Origin: an uncultured Bacteroidaceae bacterium
GTDB taxonomy: Bacteria; Bacteroidota; Bacteroidia; Bacteroidales; Bacteroidaceae
DNA: 30,138 nt
Direction of reading: 5' to 3'
Assembly (NCBI GenBank): GCA_934271655.1
Contig: CAKQRW010000039.1
Location: 1-30,138 of the forward strand
The position numbers and the translations under genes were made by a program. The notes beneath the pieces were generated by a model that did no database searches, was not told the DNA's origin, and was given only the letters and a program-made list of their open reading frames with translations. Of this stretch, positions 9,123 through 16,750 are shown piece by piece. Each line of letters begins with the position of its first letter. The first letter of the stretch is position 1.

Positions 9123-9174
9123 ACCCTTGAAAAGAGATAATTAACTGGATTATTAATCTTAAAATGATTCGACT

Positions 9175-9417
9175 ATGACAAAAGGTGAAGGATTCGCATT
9201 GGCTGCTGCATTTGTGGGCGGTGCTGTTGCGGGCGCTGCAGTAGGTCTCCTATTCGCTCCAGAAAAGGGCTCAGACCAGCGTGCAAAGATTAAGGAGGCG
9301 CTTGAGAAGCGCGGTGTGAAACTGGACAAGGAAAGTTTCGACAAGCTCGTAGACGAAATCAAGAGTCTGGGCAGAAAGAAAGAAGCTGTTCCTGCAGAGG
9401 ATTTCGACGCAGAATAG
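9175..9417 (+). CDS. YtxH-like small membrane protein
   Basis: 80 residues. After a short MTKGEGF head there is one glycine/alanine-rich transmembrane segment (residues ~8-27, ending GLLFAPEKGSDQR), followed by a charged helix. The GLLFAPEKG sequence directly after the helix is the hallmark of YtxH-family (gas-vesicle-like/general stress) proteins. First gene of a tight three-gene operon; the stop is TAG and the next start lies 9 bases on. Members of this family are often stress- or envelope-associated, but no biochemical function is established that I can state. Confidence 0.9.
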   Translation: MTKGEGFALAAAFVGGAVAGAAVGLLFAPEKGSDQRAKIKEALEKRGVKLDKESFDKLVDEIKSLGRKKEAVPAEDFDAE

Positions 9418-9426
9418 TCCGTGGCG

Positions 9427-9876
9427 ATGAATCAGAGCGTGACAAATCGCATAAAGAAAGACATGCGCCAGTTGGCCGTGAGTCTTGAGAGATATCTCAG
9501 GGTGGAGGCCGCTGAGCGATTGACCGTATTGACTACAGCTGCCGTCATGGCGGCTGTAGCCTTTGCTTTGGTGTCTTTTGCCCTGCTGTTCTTCGGCTTT
9601 GGACTGGTGAAAGTGATTACGCCACTGGTCGGCAGTGAGGCTCTTGGCTTCTTTGCTGTGGGATGTGCCTTGTTGGTGCTTCTGCTGTTGGTGTGGTTGC
9701 TGCGCAAGCCGCTGGTGGAGTCACGCTGCGTGAGGCTGTTCAGCCGTGTGCTGCTGACGCGCTCTACATTGACGGAGAGACTGCTTGACCGCCGCATGGA
9801 AGATGAGAACCTGCGCAAGCTTGCGAAGAGCCTGGCGGAGGAACTGGATGAATATGAGAAAGGAGGCGGTGCATGA
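9427..9876 (+). CDS. Holin-like (phage holin superfamily III type) membrane protein
   Basis: 149 residues from ATG 9427; an in-frame GTG at 9421 would add two residues. An amphipathic, charged N-terminal part (residues 1-35) precedes two strong transmembrane helices (about 36-65 and 75-98) joined by a short GSEA turn, then a basic/acidic C-terminal helix ending DEYEKGGGA. This layout matches the 'phage holin family/Actinobacterial Holin-X' group, which is common in chromosomes with a YtxH gene and is not evidence of a prophage. It overlaps the next start by four bases (ATGA), indicating translational coupling. Confidence 0.85.
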   Translation: MNQSVTNRIKKDMRQLAVSLERYLRVEAAERLTVLTTAAVMAAVAFALVSFALLFFGFGLVKVITPLVGSEALGFFAVGCALLVLLLLVWLLRKPLVESRCVRLFSRVLLTRSTLTERLLDRRMEDENLRKLAKSLAEELDEYEKGGGA

Positions 9877-10115
9877 AGGAGAATGTTGTGACATCTTTGG
9901 AGCAGCTGCGCCAAGAGAAGGAGAAGGCTGCCAGGCAGGTGGACTATGGCTATCGCAGGCTCCGCAATGATGTGGAGGATGTGTTCTACAGCCGCGGCAA
10001 ATCCATGCAGAGCCCAGCCAGCAAGTATCTGAGCTATATAGGCTACGCTGTCACCGCATACAAGATAGCCACTACGGTGATGGGCGTGGTGAAGATGTTC
10101 AGAAGAAAGAAATGA
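9873..10115 (+). CDS. Small membrane protein of the YtxH cluster
   Basis: 80 residues, starting within the stop of the holin-like gene (ATGA overlap). The first 45 residues are highly charged (EQLRQEKEKAARQ) and probably helical; a hydrophobic segment YIGYAVTAYKIATTVMGVV (about 55-73) follows and the protein ends in a basic FRRKK tail. I do not recognise a named family. Its position implies work with the two upstream membrane proteins. The operon ends at the terminator at 10239-10277. Confidence 0.85.
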   Translation: MKENVVTSLEQLRQEKEKAARQVDYGYRRLRNDVEDVFYSRGKSMQSPASKYLSYIGYAVTAYKIATTVMGVVKMFRRKK

Positions 10116-10238
10116 CAAGAGCCGATGTGGCTATGCAAGAGCTGTCGGCCTGGTGGCTGCTGCGTCTCATAGCACCAGCTTAGGACGCCTGCCAAGAAAA
10201 AAGTGGATAGGAAAGTCATATTCAGCGATAAAAGTAAC

Positions 10239-10277
10239 AAATGCACTTGTAATAAGCTTTACAAGTGCATTTTTTTT
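10239..10277 (+). terminator. Intrinsic terminator of the YtxH operon
   Basis: A 14-bp perfect stem (AAATGCACTTGTAA 10239-10252 with TTACAAGTGCATTT 10259-10272) with a 6-base loop, followed by T residues to 10277. The T-run doubles as the region holding the -33 element of recR. Confidence 0.88.
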
Positions 10278-10305
10278 GTATTCACGAGGAAAAATGCTAT
10301 CTTTG
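10275..10305 (+). promoter_or_regulatory. Promoter for recR
   Basis: TTTG (10275-10278), exactly 19 bases, then TATCTTTG (10298-10305): a full match to the Bacteroidetes consensus. Predicted transcription start is near 10312, giving a leader of about 22 bases before the recR ATG at 10334 and excluding the longer reading frame that begins at 10265. Confidence 0.88.
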
Positions 10306-10333
10306 CACTAAAATACTAAAGATAACTAAAATA

Positions 10334-10951
10334 ATGAATCAACAGTATTCGTCTGCACTGCTCGAAAGGGCTGTGGATGAGTTTGCCAAACTTCCAGGCG
10401 TGGGACGAAAGACGGCCATGAGGCTTGTGCTGCACATGCTGAGGCTTGACGTGGGCAAGATAGACTCCTTCACCGATGCTGTGTCAACACTGTGCCACAA
10501 TGTGCATTACTGCCAGGTGTGCCACAACATAAGCGACGACGACGTGTGCCAGATATGTGCCAATCCCTCACGGGATGCTAGCACCATCTGTGTGGTGGAG
10601 AACGTGCAAGATGTGATGGCCATTGAGCAGACACAGCAATATCGTGGACTGTACCATGTGCTGGGAGGAGTCATATCGCCGATGGATGGCGTGGGGCCAG
10701 GACAGCTGGAGATTGAAAGCCTGGTGGAGAGAGTAGGGAGCGGAAGTGTGAAGGAGGTCATCTATGCGTTGAGCTCAACGATGGAGGGCGACGCCACTTG
10801 CTTCTACATATCCAGAAGGCTGAGACAGTATGAAGGGGTGAGGCAGACCGTGCTGTCGAGAGGCATGAGCATAAATGATGAGCTGCAATATACTGATGAG
10901 ATAACTCTCGGACGGTCGCTTGCTAACCGTGTGCCTTTCACAGGAGCGTGA
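10334..10951 (+). CDS. recR: Recombination mediator RecR
   Basis: 205 residues, the usual RecR length. RecR acts with RecF/RecO to load RecA at single-strand gaps. Domains in order: helix-hairpin-helix (EFAKLPGVGRKTAMRLVLHM, residues ~15-35), a four-Cys zinc finger (CHNVHYCQVC..., C57-C72 region), then a Toprim domain with VVENVQDVMAIE and GGVISPMDGVGP. The start at 10334 is chosen because the promoter -7 box lies between it and the longer in-frame start at 10265, and because MNQQYSSALLERAVDE matches normal RecR N-termini. Expressed from its own promoter. Confidence 0.97.
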   Translation: MNQQYSSALLERAVDEFAKLPGVGRKTAMRLVLHMLRLDVGKIDSFTDAVSTLCHNVHYCQVCHNISDDDVCQICANPSRDASTICVVENVQDVMAIEQTQQYRGLYHVLGGVISPMDGVGPGQLEIESLVERVGSGSVKEVIYALSSTMEGDATCFYISRRLRQYEGVRQTVLSRGMSINDELQYTDEITLGRSLANRVPFTGA

Positions 10952-11102
10952 TAGCGGCGCGCATGCGCCTAATGGTGCAGGGCTGGTGATAGCGGCGTCC
11001 ACTTCTTTTTCCCATTTCAGAATAATGTGCCATGTGACAGACTGCAGCAGAAGGCTGTAGATGTCCGAATGCCAGGAAAAACAAAAACAACAGAATATTA
11101 AA

Positions 11103-11555
11103 ATGACAAAATATATAGATAAGTTGACAAAGGTGCTGAAGGTTGAGTTCTATGCAGCCTGGTTTCTGGTGGCCTTGACCGCCTGCTTTGGCGAGTTGGG
11201 CGTGATAGCCAACGGGGCGGTGCAGCCAAACTCGGCATCTGAATTCAAGATGAACACGGTAGTGGTTGTTCTCACGGTGGTTGGCGTGCCGCTGGCGCTG
11301 AAGCTCTTCTCGCTCAACACGACTAAGGGACTGCGACGCATGAACAATGACGAGGCTCTGGGCACATATCATGTGTGGAGCCTTGTGAGGATGGGCATAC
11401 TCTGCCTTGACGCTGTGCTTGGTTTCGTGGCTTACTATCTCACGCTCAATGTGACAGGCGCTCTTTGCGCTCTTGTCGCTCTTGCCGTCACTATGGTGTG
11501 CTGGCCGTCTGACAAGAAGATATCGATATATCTTGACGAGCTGGACAATAACTGA
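11103..11555 (+). CDS. Four-helix membrane protein of unknown function
   Basis: 150 residues from ATG 11103; an in-frame ATG at 11061 would add 14 polar residues (SECQEKQKQQNIK), which reads like AT-rich leader rather than protein. Four hydrophobic segments are seen: AAWFLVALTACFGELGVIA, VVVVLTVVGVPLALKLF, LVRMGILCLDAVLGFVAYYL and ALCALVALAVTMVCW, in two pairs separated by a basic loop (TTKGLRRMNNDEA). No family recognised. It sits between recR and a glycosyltransferase gene and is followed by an intrinsic terminator, so it is probably its own unit. Confidence 0.8.
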   Translation: MTKYIDKLTKVLKVEFYAAWFLVALTACFGELGVIANGAVQPNSASEFKMNTVVVVLTVVGVPLALKLFSLNTTKGLRRMNNDEALGTYHVWSLVRMGILCLDAVLGFVAYYLTLNVTGALCALVALAVTMVCWPSDKKISIYLDELDNN

Positions 11556-11563
11556 CAATGGAA

Positions 11564-11595
11564 GGGGCAGCCTGTGGCTGTACCCGATTTTTTTT
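11564..11595 (+). terminator. Intrinsic terminator after the four-helix membrane protein
   Basis: CAGCC (11568-11572) pairs with GGCTG (11576-11580) around a TGT loop, extended by GGG/CCC across a two-base bulge, followed after CGA by a run of eight T residues. Confidence 0.72.
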
Positions 11596-11632
11596 ATATA
11601 ATGAATAACAATAAGAAAGAACAAAAAAGGCC

Positions 11633-12802
11633 TTGAAACTCTCTATCATTATAGTCAACTACAACGTCAAGCACTATCTGGAGCAGTGCCTTCTCTCTGT
11701 GGAAAGGGCACTGGCAGGAGTGTTGGCAGAGGTGTTTGTTGTGGACAATCACAGCACTGATGGCTCTGTGGCGTACCTGCGTGGCAAATTCCCATGGGTG
11801 CACTTCATTGAGAACACTGTCAATGCTGGCTTCTCCAAGGCAAACAATATGGCTATCATGAAGGCAAGAGGAGAGTATGTGCTGCTGCTCAATCCTGACA
11901 CTTTCGTGGCGGAGAACGCGCTGAAGGAGTGTATCAGCTTCATGGACAGCACGCCAGATGCAGGGATGTGTGGAGTGAGCATGCTGAGGGTTGATGGCAC
12001 ATTCGCACCCGAGTCGCGGCGTGGAGTGCCCACGCCATTTGTGGCTTTCTGCAAGATGTCGGGACTCGGAAAGCTCTTCCCCAGCAGCCGTATATTTGGC
12101 AGATACTACATGCAGTACCTCAATCGCAATGCCATCAACCAGATAGAGATAGTCAGCGGAGCGTTCATGTTTGTGCGCAAGGCAGCACTTGACAGGGTGG
12201 GATTGCTGGATGAGTCTTTCTTCATGTATGGTGAAGACATAGACCTGAGCTACCGGGTGCTTAAGGCTGGATATCGAAACTACTATATCCCAACTCATAT
12301 ATTGCACTATAAAGGTGAGAGCACCAAGAAGGATTCTATCAAGTACATCAATGCTTTTCATAAGGCAATGATAATTTTTTTCAAAAAGCATTTCATCCAC
12401 TATAGCTTTATCTATTCTTCTGTCATCACTGCTACTATTGTGGTCAAAGGAATGATAGCATACATCATGCAGAAGACACGCTCCGTGTCGGAAAAGCGCA
12501 GACGCACTGCTGCCATGAGGTTTCTGCTGGTCAGCGATGGACACAACCTGGAGGACATGAGGCGTGTGGCGGAGAAGCACAATGTGTCGTGTGATGTGTT
12601 TCATTCACATCTTGGCGAAATGCCAAGCACGGATGTGCTCTACCGCAACTACGACTATGTGGTTTTCGACACCAGCCGTTATTCTTTTGCTGCGATACTC
12701 GACTTCTTCAAGCAGGATGAGCAGAAACGGCATAAGACGCTCATCGGCACTTACATGCCTTCGTACCAGACGATAATGACATTCCATGGGGCTATCAAGT
12801 GA
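11633..12802 (+). CDS. Glycosyltransferase family 2
   Basis: 389 residues. The GT-A domain covers about residues 1-230: LSIIIVNYNVKHYLEQCL at the N-terminus, VVDNHSTDGS, NAGFSKANN and LLLNPDT (the DxD-like metal site), then an acceptor-side motif DESFFMYGEDIDLSYR. A hydrophobic patch at ~250-280 may associate with the membrane, and a C-terminal ~100-residue alpha/beta region follows (KRRRTAAMRFLLVSDG onward), seen in Bacteroidota members. It likely transfers a sugar in cell-surface glycan or lipid synthesis; donor and acceptor unknown. The best start is TTG 11633, giving the canonical MKLSIIIVNYN; no in-frame ATG exists upstream. That TTG overlaps the stop of a 11-codon ORF beginning at ATG 11601. 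Confidence 0.92.
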   Translation: MKLSIIIVNYNVKHYLEQCLLSVERALAGVLAEVFVVDNHSTDGSVAYLRGKFPWVHFIENTVNAGFSKANNMAIMKARGEYVLLLNPDTFVAENALKECISFMDSTPDAGMCGVSMLRVDGTFAPESRRGVPTPFVAFCKMSGLGKLFPSSRIFGRYYMQYLNRNAINQIEIVSGAFMFVRKAALDRVGLLDESFFMYGEDIDLSYRVLKAGYRNYYIPTHILHYKGESTKKDSIKYINAFHKAMIIFFKKHFIHYSFIYSSVITATIVVKGMIAYIMQKTRSVSEKRRRTAAMRFLLVSDGHNLEDMRRVAEKHNVSCDVFHSHLGEMPSTDVLYRNYDYVVFDTSRYSFAAILDFFKQDEQKRHKTLIGTYMPSYQTIMTFHGAIK

Positions 12803-12886
12803 ATGGGAAGGAGATGCGCTGAGTGAAACAAAAATGAATGTAAGTGAAATAAAAACAGATACGAACAAAAAATAAATCACACGAAT

Positions 12887-13738
12887 ATGTTAAGAATAGC
12901 AGTTCAATCAAAGGGACGCCTGTATGAGGACACCATGAATCTTCTGAAGGAGACAGGCATAAAAATCGGTTCAAACAAGCGCACTCTGCTCGTGCAGTCA
13001 TCAAACTTTCCGCTGGAGGTGCTGTTCCTGCGCGATGACGACATACCTCAGACTGTGGCTGATGGCGTGGCCGATGTGGGCATCGTCGGTGAGAATGAGT
13101 TTGTGGAGCGTAACGAGAATGCCGACATCGTGAAGCGTCTTGGCTTTAGCAAGTGCCGCATCTCTCTCGCCATTCCTAAGGCTGTTGACTATCCAGGAGT
13201 GCAGTGGTTCAATGGCAAGAAAATAGCAACGTCTTATCCAAATATTCTTCGCAGGTATCTGGAGAAGAATGGTGTGAAGACAGACATTCACGTGATTCAG
13301 GGCTCTGTGGAGATAGCTCCAGGAATAGGACTTGCTGACGGCATATTCGACATCGTAAGCTCTGGCTCTACACTCATCAGCAATAATCTCAAGGAAGTAG
13401 AGGTGGTGATGCAGAGTGAGGCCCTGCTCATTGGCAACAAGAGCCTTACAGATGAGAAAAAGGCTATTCTTGACGATTTGCTCTTCAGAGTGGAGTCGGT
13501 GCTCATAGCTGAGGACAAGAAGTATGTGCGCATGAATGCGCCTAAGGCCAATCTGGAAGAGATCGTTAAGGTGCTGCCTGGATTGAAGAGCCCTACTATC
13601 ATACCTCTGGCCGACAATGACTGGTGCTCTGTGCACGCTGTGCTGGGCGAAAAGCATTTTTGGGAAATCGTGGGCCAGCTGAAGGCTCTCGGAGCTGAAG
13701 GAATTCTGGTCACTCCGATTGAGAAGATGATACTGTAA
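12887..13738 (+). CDS. hisG: ATP phosphoribosyltransferase, long form
   Basis: 283 residues, first enzyme of histidine synthesis: joins ATP and PRPP to give phosphoribosyl-ATP. The N-terminus LRIAVQSKGRLYEDTMNLL is typical; GVADVGIVGENEF and the PRPP-binding stretch GIGLADGIFDIVSSGSTL (residues ~148-166) are present. The C-terminal ~75 residues (PGLKSPTIIPLADNDWCSVH...) are the regulatory HisG_C domain that binds histidine in the long, hexameric form, so feedback inhibition is expected. First gene of hisG-hisD-hisC-hisB; 84 bases separate it from the glycosyltransferase gene and no clear -7 box is visible in that gap. Confidence 0.97.
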   Translation: MLRIAVQSKGRLYEDTMNLLKETGIKIGSNKRTLLVQSSNFPLEVLFLRDDDIPQTVADGVADVGIVGENEFVERNENADIVKRLGFSKCRISLAIPKAVDYPGVQWFNGKKIATSYPNILRRYLEKNGVKTDIHVIQGSVEIAPGIGLADGIFDIVSSGSTLISNNLKEVEVVMQSEALLIGNKSLTDEKKAILDDLLFRVESVLIAEDKKYVRMNAPKANLEEIVKVLPGLKSPTIIPLADNDWCSVHAVLGEKHFWEIVGQLKALGAEGILVTPIEKMIL

Positions 13739-14007
13739 AAGACAGTGGTCTCATGGCATGCTTCTCCTTGCTTGCAGCAAAAAAAGTGTGGCATGGTCAT
13801 ATGAAGGTCCTGCCGTGTTGACTTCTCAGAATGAGTGTTCTCAGCAGGCGACTCATGCTTATGTCTCATGGCATGTATCCTCAGTTGCTGAATCATGCTT
13901 ATGTCTCATAATATGTGTCCCCAGCTGCTGACTTTTACTTGTCTTTCTGCAGGGTGCCCTCAGCAGTGTACTTCCACTTGTATAAAAATGATAATATATT
14001 ACACAAA
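13739..14007. repeat. hisG-hisD spacer with diverged 40-bp tandem repeats
   Basis: Two adjacent 40-base units (13853-13892 and 13893-13932), both starting TCATGCTTATGTCTCAT, match at about 33 of 40 positions. The 12-mer TCTCATGGCATG also appears at 13749-13760, suggesting an older, decayed unit. No gene is supported in the spacer; the N-terminal extension of the hisD reading frame through it has no HisD character. Confidence 0.7.
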
Positions 14008-15294
14008 ATGAATATTATAAGATATCCCAATAAGTCTGAATGGACTTCGCTGCTTCAGCGTCCGCATCGCGATGCTGCAGAACTTGCAGATACGGTCAAG
14101 TCTGTGCTCGACAAGGTGAAGTCGGAAGGCGACGAAGCCGTGAAGGAGTTTGGGGCGAAGTTTGACAAGGTCACTCTTGACTCTCTTGCTGTCACAGAGG
14201 AAGAGATTAAGGAGGCAGAGGGTCTGGTGAGCGATGAACTGAAATCTGCCATAATTCTGGCTCATGCCAATATCAAGAGATTCCATGAGTCGCAGAAGTT
14301 TATTGGCGACAAGGTCAGTGTGGCTCCAGGAGTCACATGCTGGCAGAAGTCGGTAGCCATTGAGAAGGTGGGACTGTATATACCAGGCGGCACAGCTCCT
14401 CTCTTCTCTACGGTGTTGATGCTTGCCACTCCAGCCAAGATAGCTGGCTGCGGAGAGATAGTGCTGTGCACCCCTCCAAGTCAGGACGGCAAGGTCCATC
14501 CAGCCATACTCATGGCGGCCAAGGTGGCAGGTGTCAGCAAGATATTTAAGGCCGGCGGTGTGCAGGCTATAGGCGCCATGGCCTACGGAACAGCCTCTGT
14601 GCCAAAGGTCAGCAAAATTTTTGGCCCAGGCAACCAGTTTGTCATGGCTGCCAAGCAGCAAGTGAGCCTGCACGATGTGGCTATAGACATGCCCGCCGGC
14701 CCATCGGAGGTGGCTGTGGTGGCCGACGACACAGCCAACCCAGTCTTTGTGGCTGCCGACCTTCTCTCGCAGGCAGAGCATGGAAGAGACTCGCAGGTCA
14801 TACTCATAACCACGTCTGAGGCAATGGCTGAGCGTGTCAACGCTGAGGTCGACCGCCAGCTGGCTCTGCTTCCTCGCCGCGACATAGCAGAGAGCTCTCT
14901 GATGTATTCGAAGCTTATCATTGTCAAGGATGTTGACGAGGCTGTGGACATCACCAACGAGTATGCGCCTGAGCATCTCATACTGGCCGTGGCCGATTAT
15001 ATGGATTTTGCAGAGCGGGTGGTCAATGCCGGCAGTGTCTTCTTGGGCAATTACTCGTGTGAGTCGGCTGGCGACTACGCTTCGGGCACCAACCATACAT
15101 TGCCTACATCAGGCTATGCCAAGGCATACAGCGGTGTCAACCTCGACTCGTTCTGCCGTAAGATCACTTTCCAGGAGCTTACAGCGCAGGGAGTGAAGAC
15201 GATAGGACATGCTGTCGAACTGATGGCAGAGGCAGAGCATCTCGATGCCCATAAGAATGCTATGACCGTGAGGATGGAGTCTTTAGGCTTGTAG
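14008..15294 (+). CDS. hisD: Histidinol dehydrogenase
   Basis: 428 residues, catalysing the last two steps of histidine synthesis (L-histidinol to histidine, two NAD+). Family motifs are present: VGLYIPGGTAPLFSTVLML, KIFGPGNQFVMAAKQQV, DMPAGPSEVAVVADD, the catalytic Glu-His in SQAEHGRDSQV, EYAPEHLIL, and ESAGDYASGTNHTLPTSGYA near the C-terminus. The start at 14008 (MNIIRYPNKSEW) is preferred over 13915 because the upstream 31 codons cover the repeat-rich spacer and lack similarity to HisD. The stop codon is TAG, which also shows that TAG is an ordinary stop in this genome. Confidence 0.97.
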   Translation: MNIIRYPNKSEWTSLLQRPHRDAAELADTVKSVLDKVKSEGDEAVKEFGAKFDKVTLDSLAVTEEEIKEAEGLVSDELKSAIILAHANIKRFHESQKFIGDKVSVAPGVTCWQKSVAIEKVGLYIPGGTAPLFSTVLMLATPAKIAGCGEIVLCTPPSQDGKVHPAILMAAKVAGVSKIFKAGGVQAIGAMAYGTASVPKVSKIFGPGNQFVMAAKQQVSLHDVAIDMPAGPSEVAVVADDTANPVFVAADLLSQAEHGRDSQVILITTSEAMAERVNAEVDRQLALLPRRDIAESSLMYSKLIIVKDVDEAVDITNEYAPEHLILAVADYMDFAERVVNAGSVFLGNYSCESAGDYASGTNHTLPTSGYAKAYSGVNLDSFCRKITFQELTAQGVKTIGHAVELMAEAEHLDAHKNAMTVRMESLGL

Positions 15295-15445
15295 GCTGGG
15301 CACTCAGTGTGTGAGGCGAAGATGACGTTGCGCACGGAGACGGCCAGTCTTGTGTATCACGGTGCATGGTTGCTGCGTGATGTAACCCGACTATAGCCAA
15401 GACGCTTTTTGTTTTACAGCAACACACTTATATACAGTTAGCAAT

Positions 15446-16483
15446 ATGAAAAATCTTCAGGAACTGGTACGCCCGAATATATGGGCGCTCAAACCATATA
15501 GCTGTGCCCGCGACGAGTTCAAGGGCATGAAGGCCGATGTGTTCATCGATGCCAATGAAAATCCGTTCAATAATGGTATCAACCGTTATCCCGACCCCAT
15601 GCAGGAGCAGGTGAAGCAACTTGTGTCGCCGCTCAAGGGGGTGCCGGTAGAGAACATCTTCCTTGGCAATGGAAGCGATGAGGCCATAGACCTGCCTTTC
15701 CGCATCTTCTGCCGTCCGGGCGTGGACAATGTGGTGGCTATAGATCCTACATACGGCATGTATGAGGTATGTGCCGACATCAACGACATTGAATATCGCA
15801 AGGTGTCGCTGGATGAAAGATACGACATGGATCCAGACGCTCTGCTCGCGGTATGTGACGAGAACACTAAGATTATCTTCATCTGTTCGCCAAACAACCC
15901 TACGGGCAATGCTTTCAGCAGGGAGAAGATAGAGAAGGTGATAAGCAATTTCCAGGGCATAGTCATCGTGGACGAGGCTTACAGCGATTTTTCGCAGCAT
16001 CGTCCTATGCGCCACGACATTGCAAGATTTCCTAACCTCATCGTACTGGCCACGTTCTCTAAGGCATGGGGAGCGGCTGGCATACGTCTTGGCATGGCCT
16101 TTGCCTCTAAGGAAATCATCTCGCTGTTCAACAAGGTGAAGTATCCCTACAATGTCAATGTGCTCACGCAGAAGAAGGCTATGGAGGTGCTGAAGGACCA
16201 GGTCATCTTGCAGCGTCATATATCTATGGTGCTGGAGGAGCGCGAGTCGCTCATGAAGGCTTTTGCGCAACTGGCTGTGTGCAAGGAGATTTATCCCACA
16301 GACGCCAACTTCTTCCTCACCCGTGTGACTGACGCTGACGCCATCTACAAGTATCTGGTCAGCAACGGCATCGTGGTGCGCAACCGCAACCGTGTGCATC
16401 TCTGTGGCGGCTGTCTGCGCATCACTATCGGCACTGTGGAGGAGAACAGGCGGCTGCTAAGTGCGCTGAGGCAATATAAGTGA
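15446..16483 (+). CDS. hisC: Histidinol-phosphate aminotransferase
   Basis: 345 residues, a PLP-dependent fold-type I aminotransferase converting imidazole acetol phosphate and glutamate to histidinol phosphate. Seen: DANENPFNNGINRYPDP (substrate-side loop), LGNGSDEAIDL, ICSPNNPTGNAFS, IVDEAYSDFS (Asp/Tyr holding PLP) and FSKAWGAAGIRLG with the Schiff-base lysine; the C-terminus has the arginine motif CLRITIGT. Normal length for HisC. It lies 151 bases after hisD with no gene in between. Confidence 0.96.
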   Translation: MKNLQELVRPNIWALKPYSCARDEFKGMKADVFIDANENPFNNGINRYPDPMQEQVKQLVSPLKGVPVENIFLGNGSDEAIDLPFRIFCRPGVDNVVAIDPTYGMYEVCADINDIEYRKVSLDERYDMDPDALLAVCDENTKIIFICSPNNPTGNAFSREKIEKVISNFQGIVIVDEAYSDFSQHRPMRHDIARFPNLIVLATFSKAWGAAGIRLGMAFASKEIISLFNKVKYPYNVNVLTQKKAMEVLKDQVILQRHISMVLEERESLMKAFAQLAVCKEIYPTDANFFLTRVTDADAIYKYLVSNGIVVRNRNRVHLCGGCLRITIGTVEENRRLLSALRQYK

Positions 16484-16750
16484 CGGGACGACATTCAGTA
16501 TTGCTATTCTCCAACTGGCATGCGGCTTTGGAAAAAGCCGCTCGCAAGCAGGATGACCAGCAGCTGTTTTCGTGTAGAGCCGCGTCAGGGACAGCGTATG
16601 CCAGATGCATGGCATGTCTGTTTCATGTATAAAAGACTGAGGGAGCATTTGCTTTATCAAAAGTGACCCAGAGCGTCTGCTTATGTAAGCATCTCTACGG
16701 CGAGCGCGCCACAAATAATCAGAAATTAGTAACATTACTTAGATAAACCG
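16484..16750. other. hisC-hisB spacer with a short perfect hairpin
   Basis: 267 bases without a supported gene. It contains a perfect hairpin GCGGCTTT (16522-16529) / AAAGCCGC (16534-16541) with loop GGAA, but no T-run, so it is more likely an RNA stability or processing element than a terminator. Confidence 0.5.

Noticed and set aside
9427..9876. Prophage holin
   Set aside because: No endolysin or structural phage genes nearby; the YtxH-holin-like cluster is a known chromosomal arrangement.
11620..11635. Programmed -1 frameshift joining the 11601 ORF to the glycosyltransferase
   Set aside because: The A-run is in the wrong phase for a standard slippery heptamer and the TTG start already gives a canonical GT2 N-terminus.
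13915..14007. N-terminal extension of hisD
   Set aside because: The added 31 residues come from the repeat-bearing spacer and do not resemble HisD; ATG 14008 gives a normal N-terminus.
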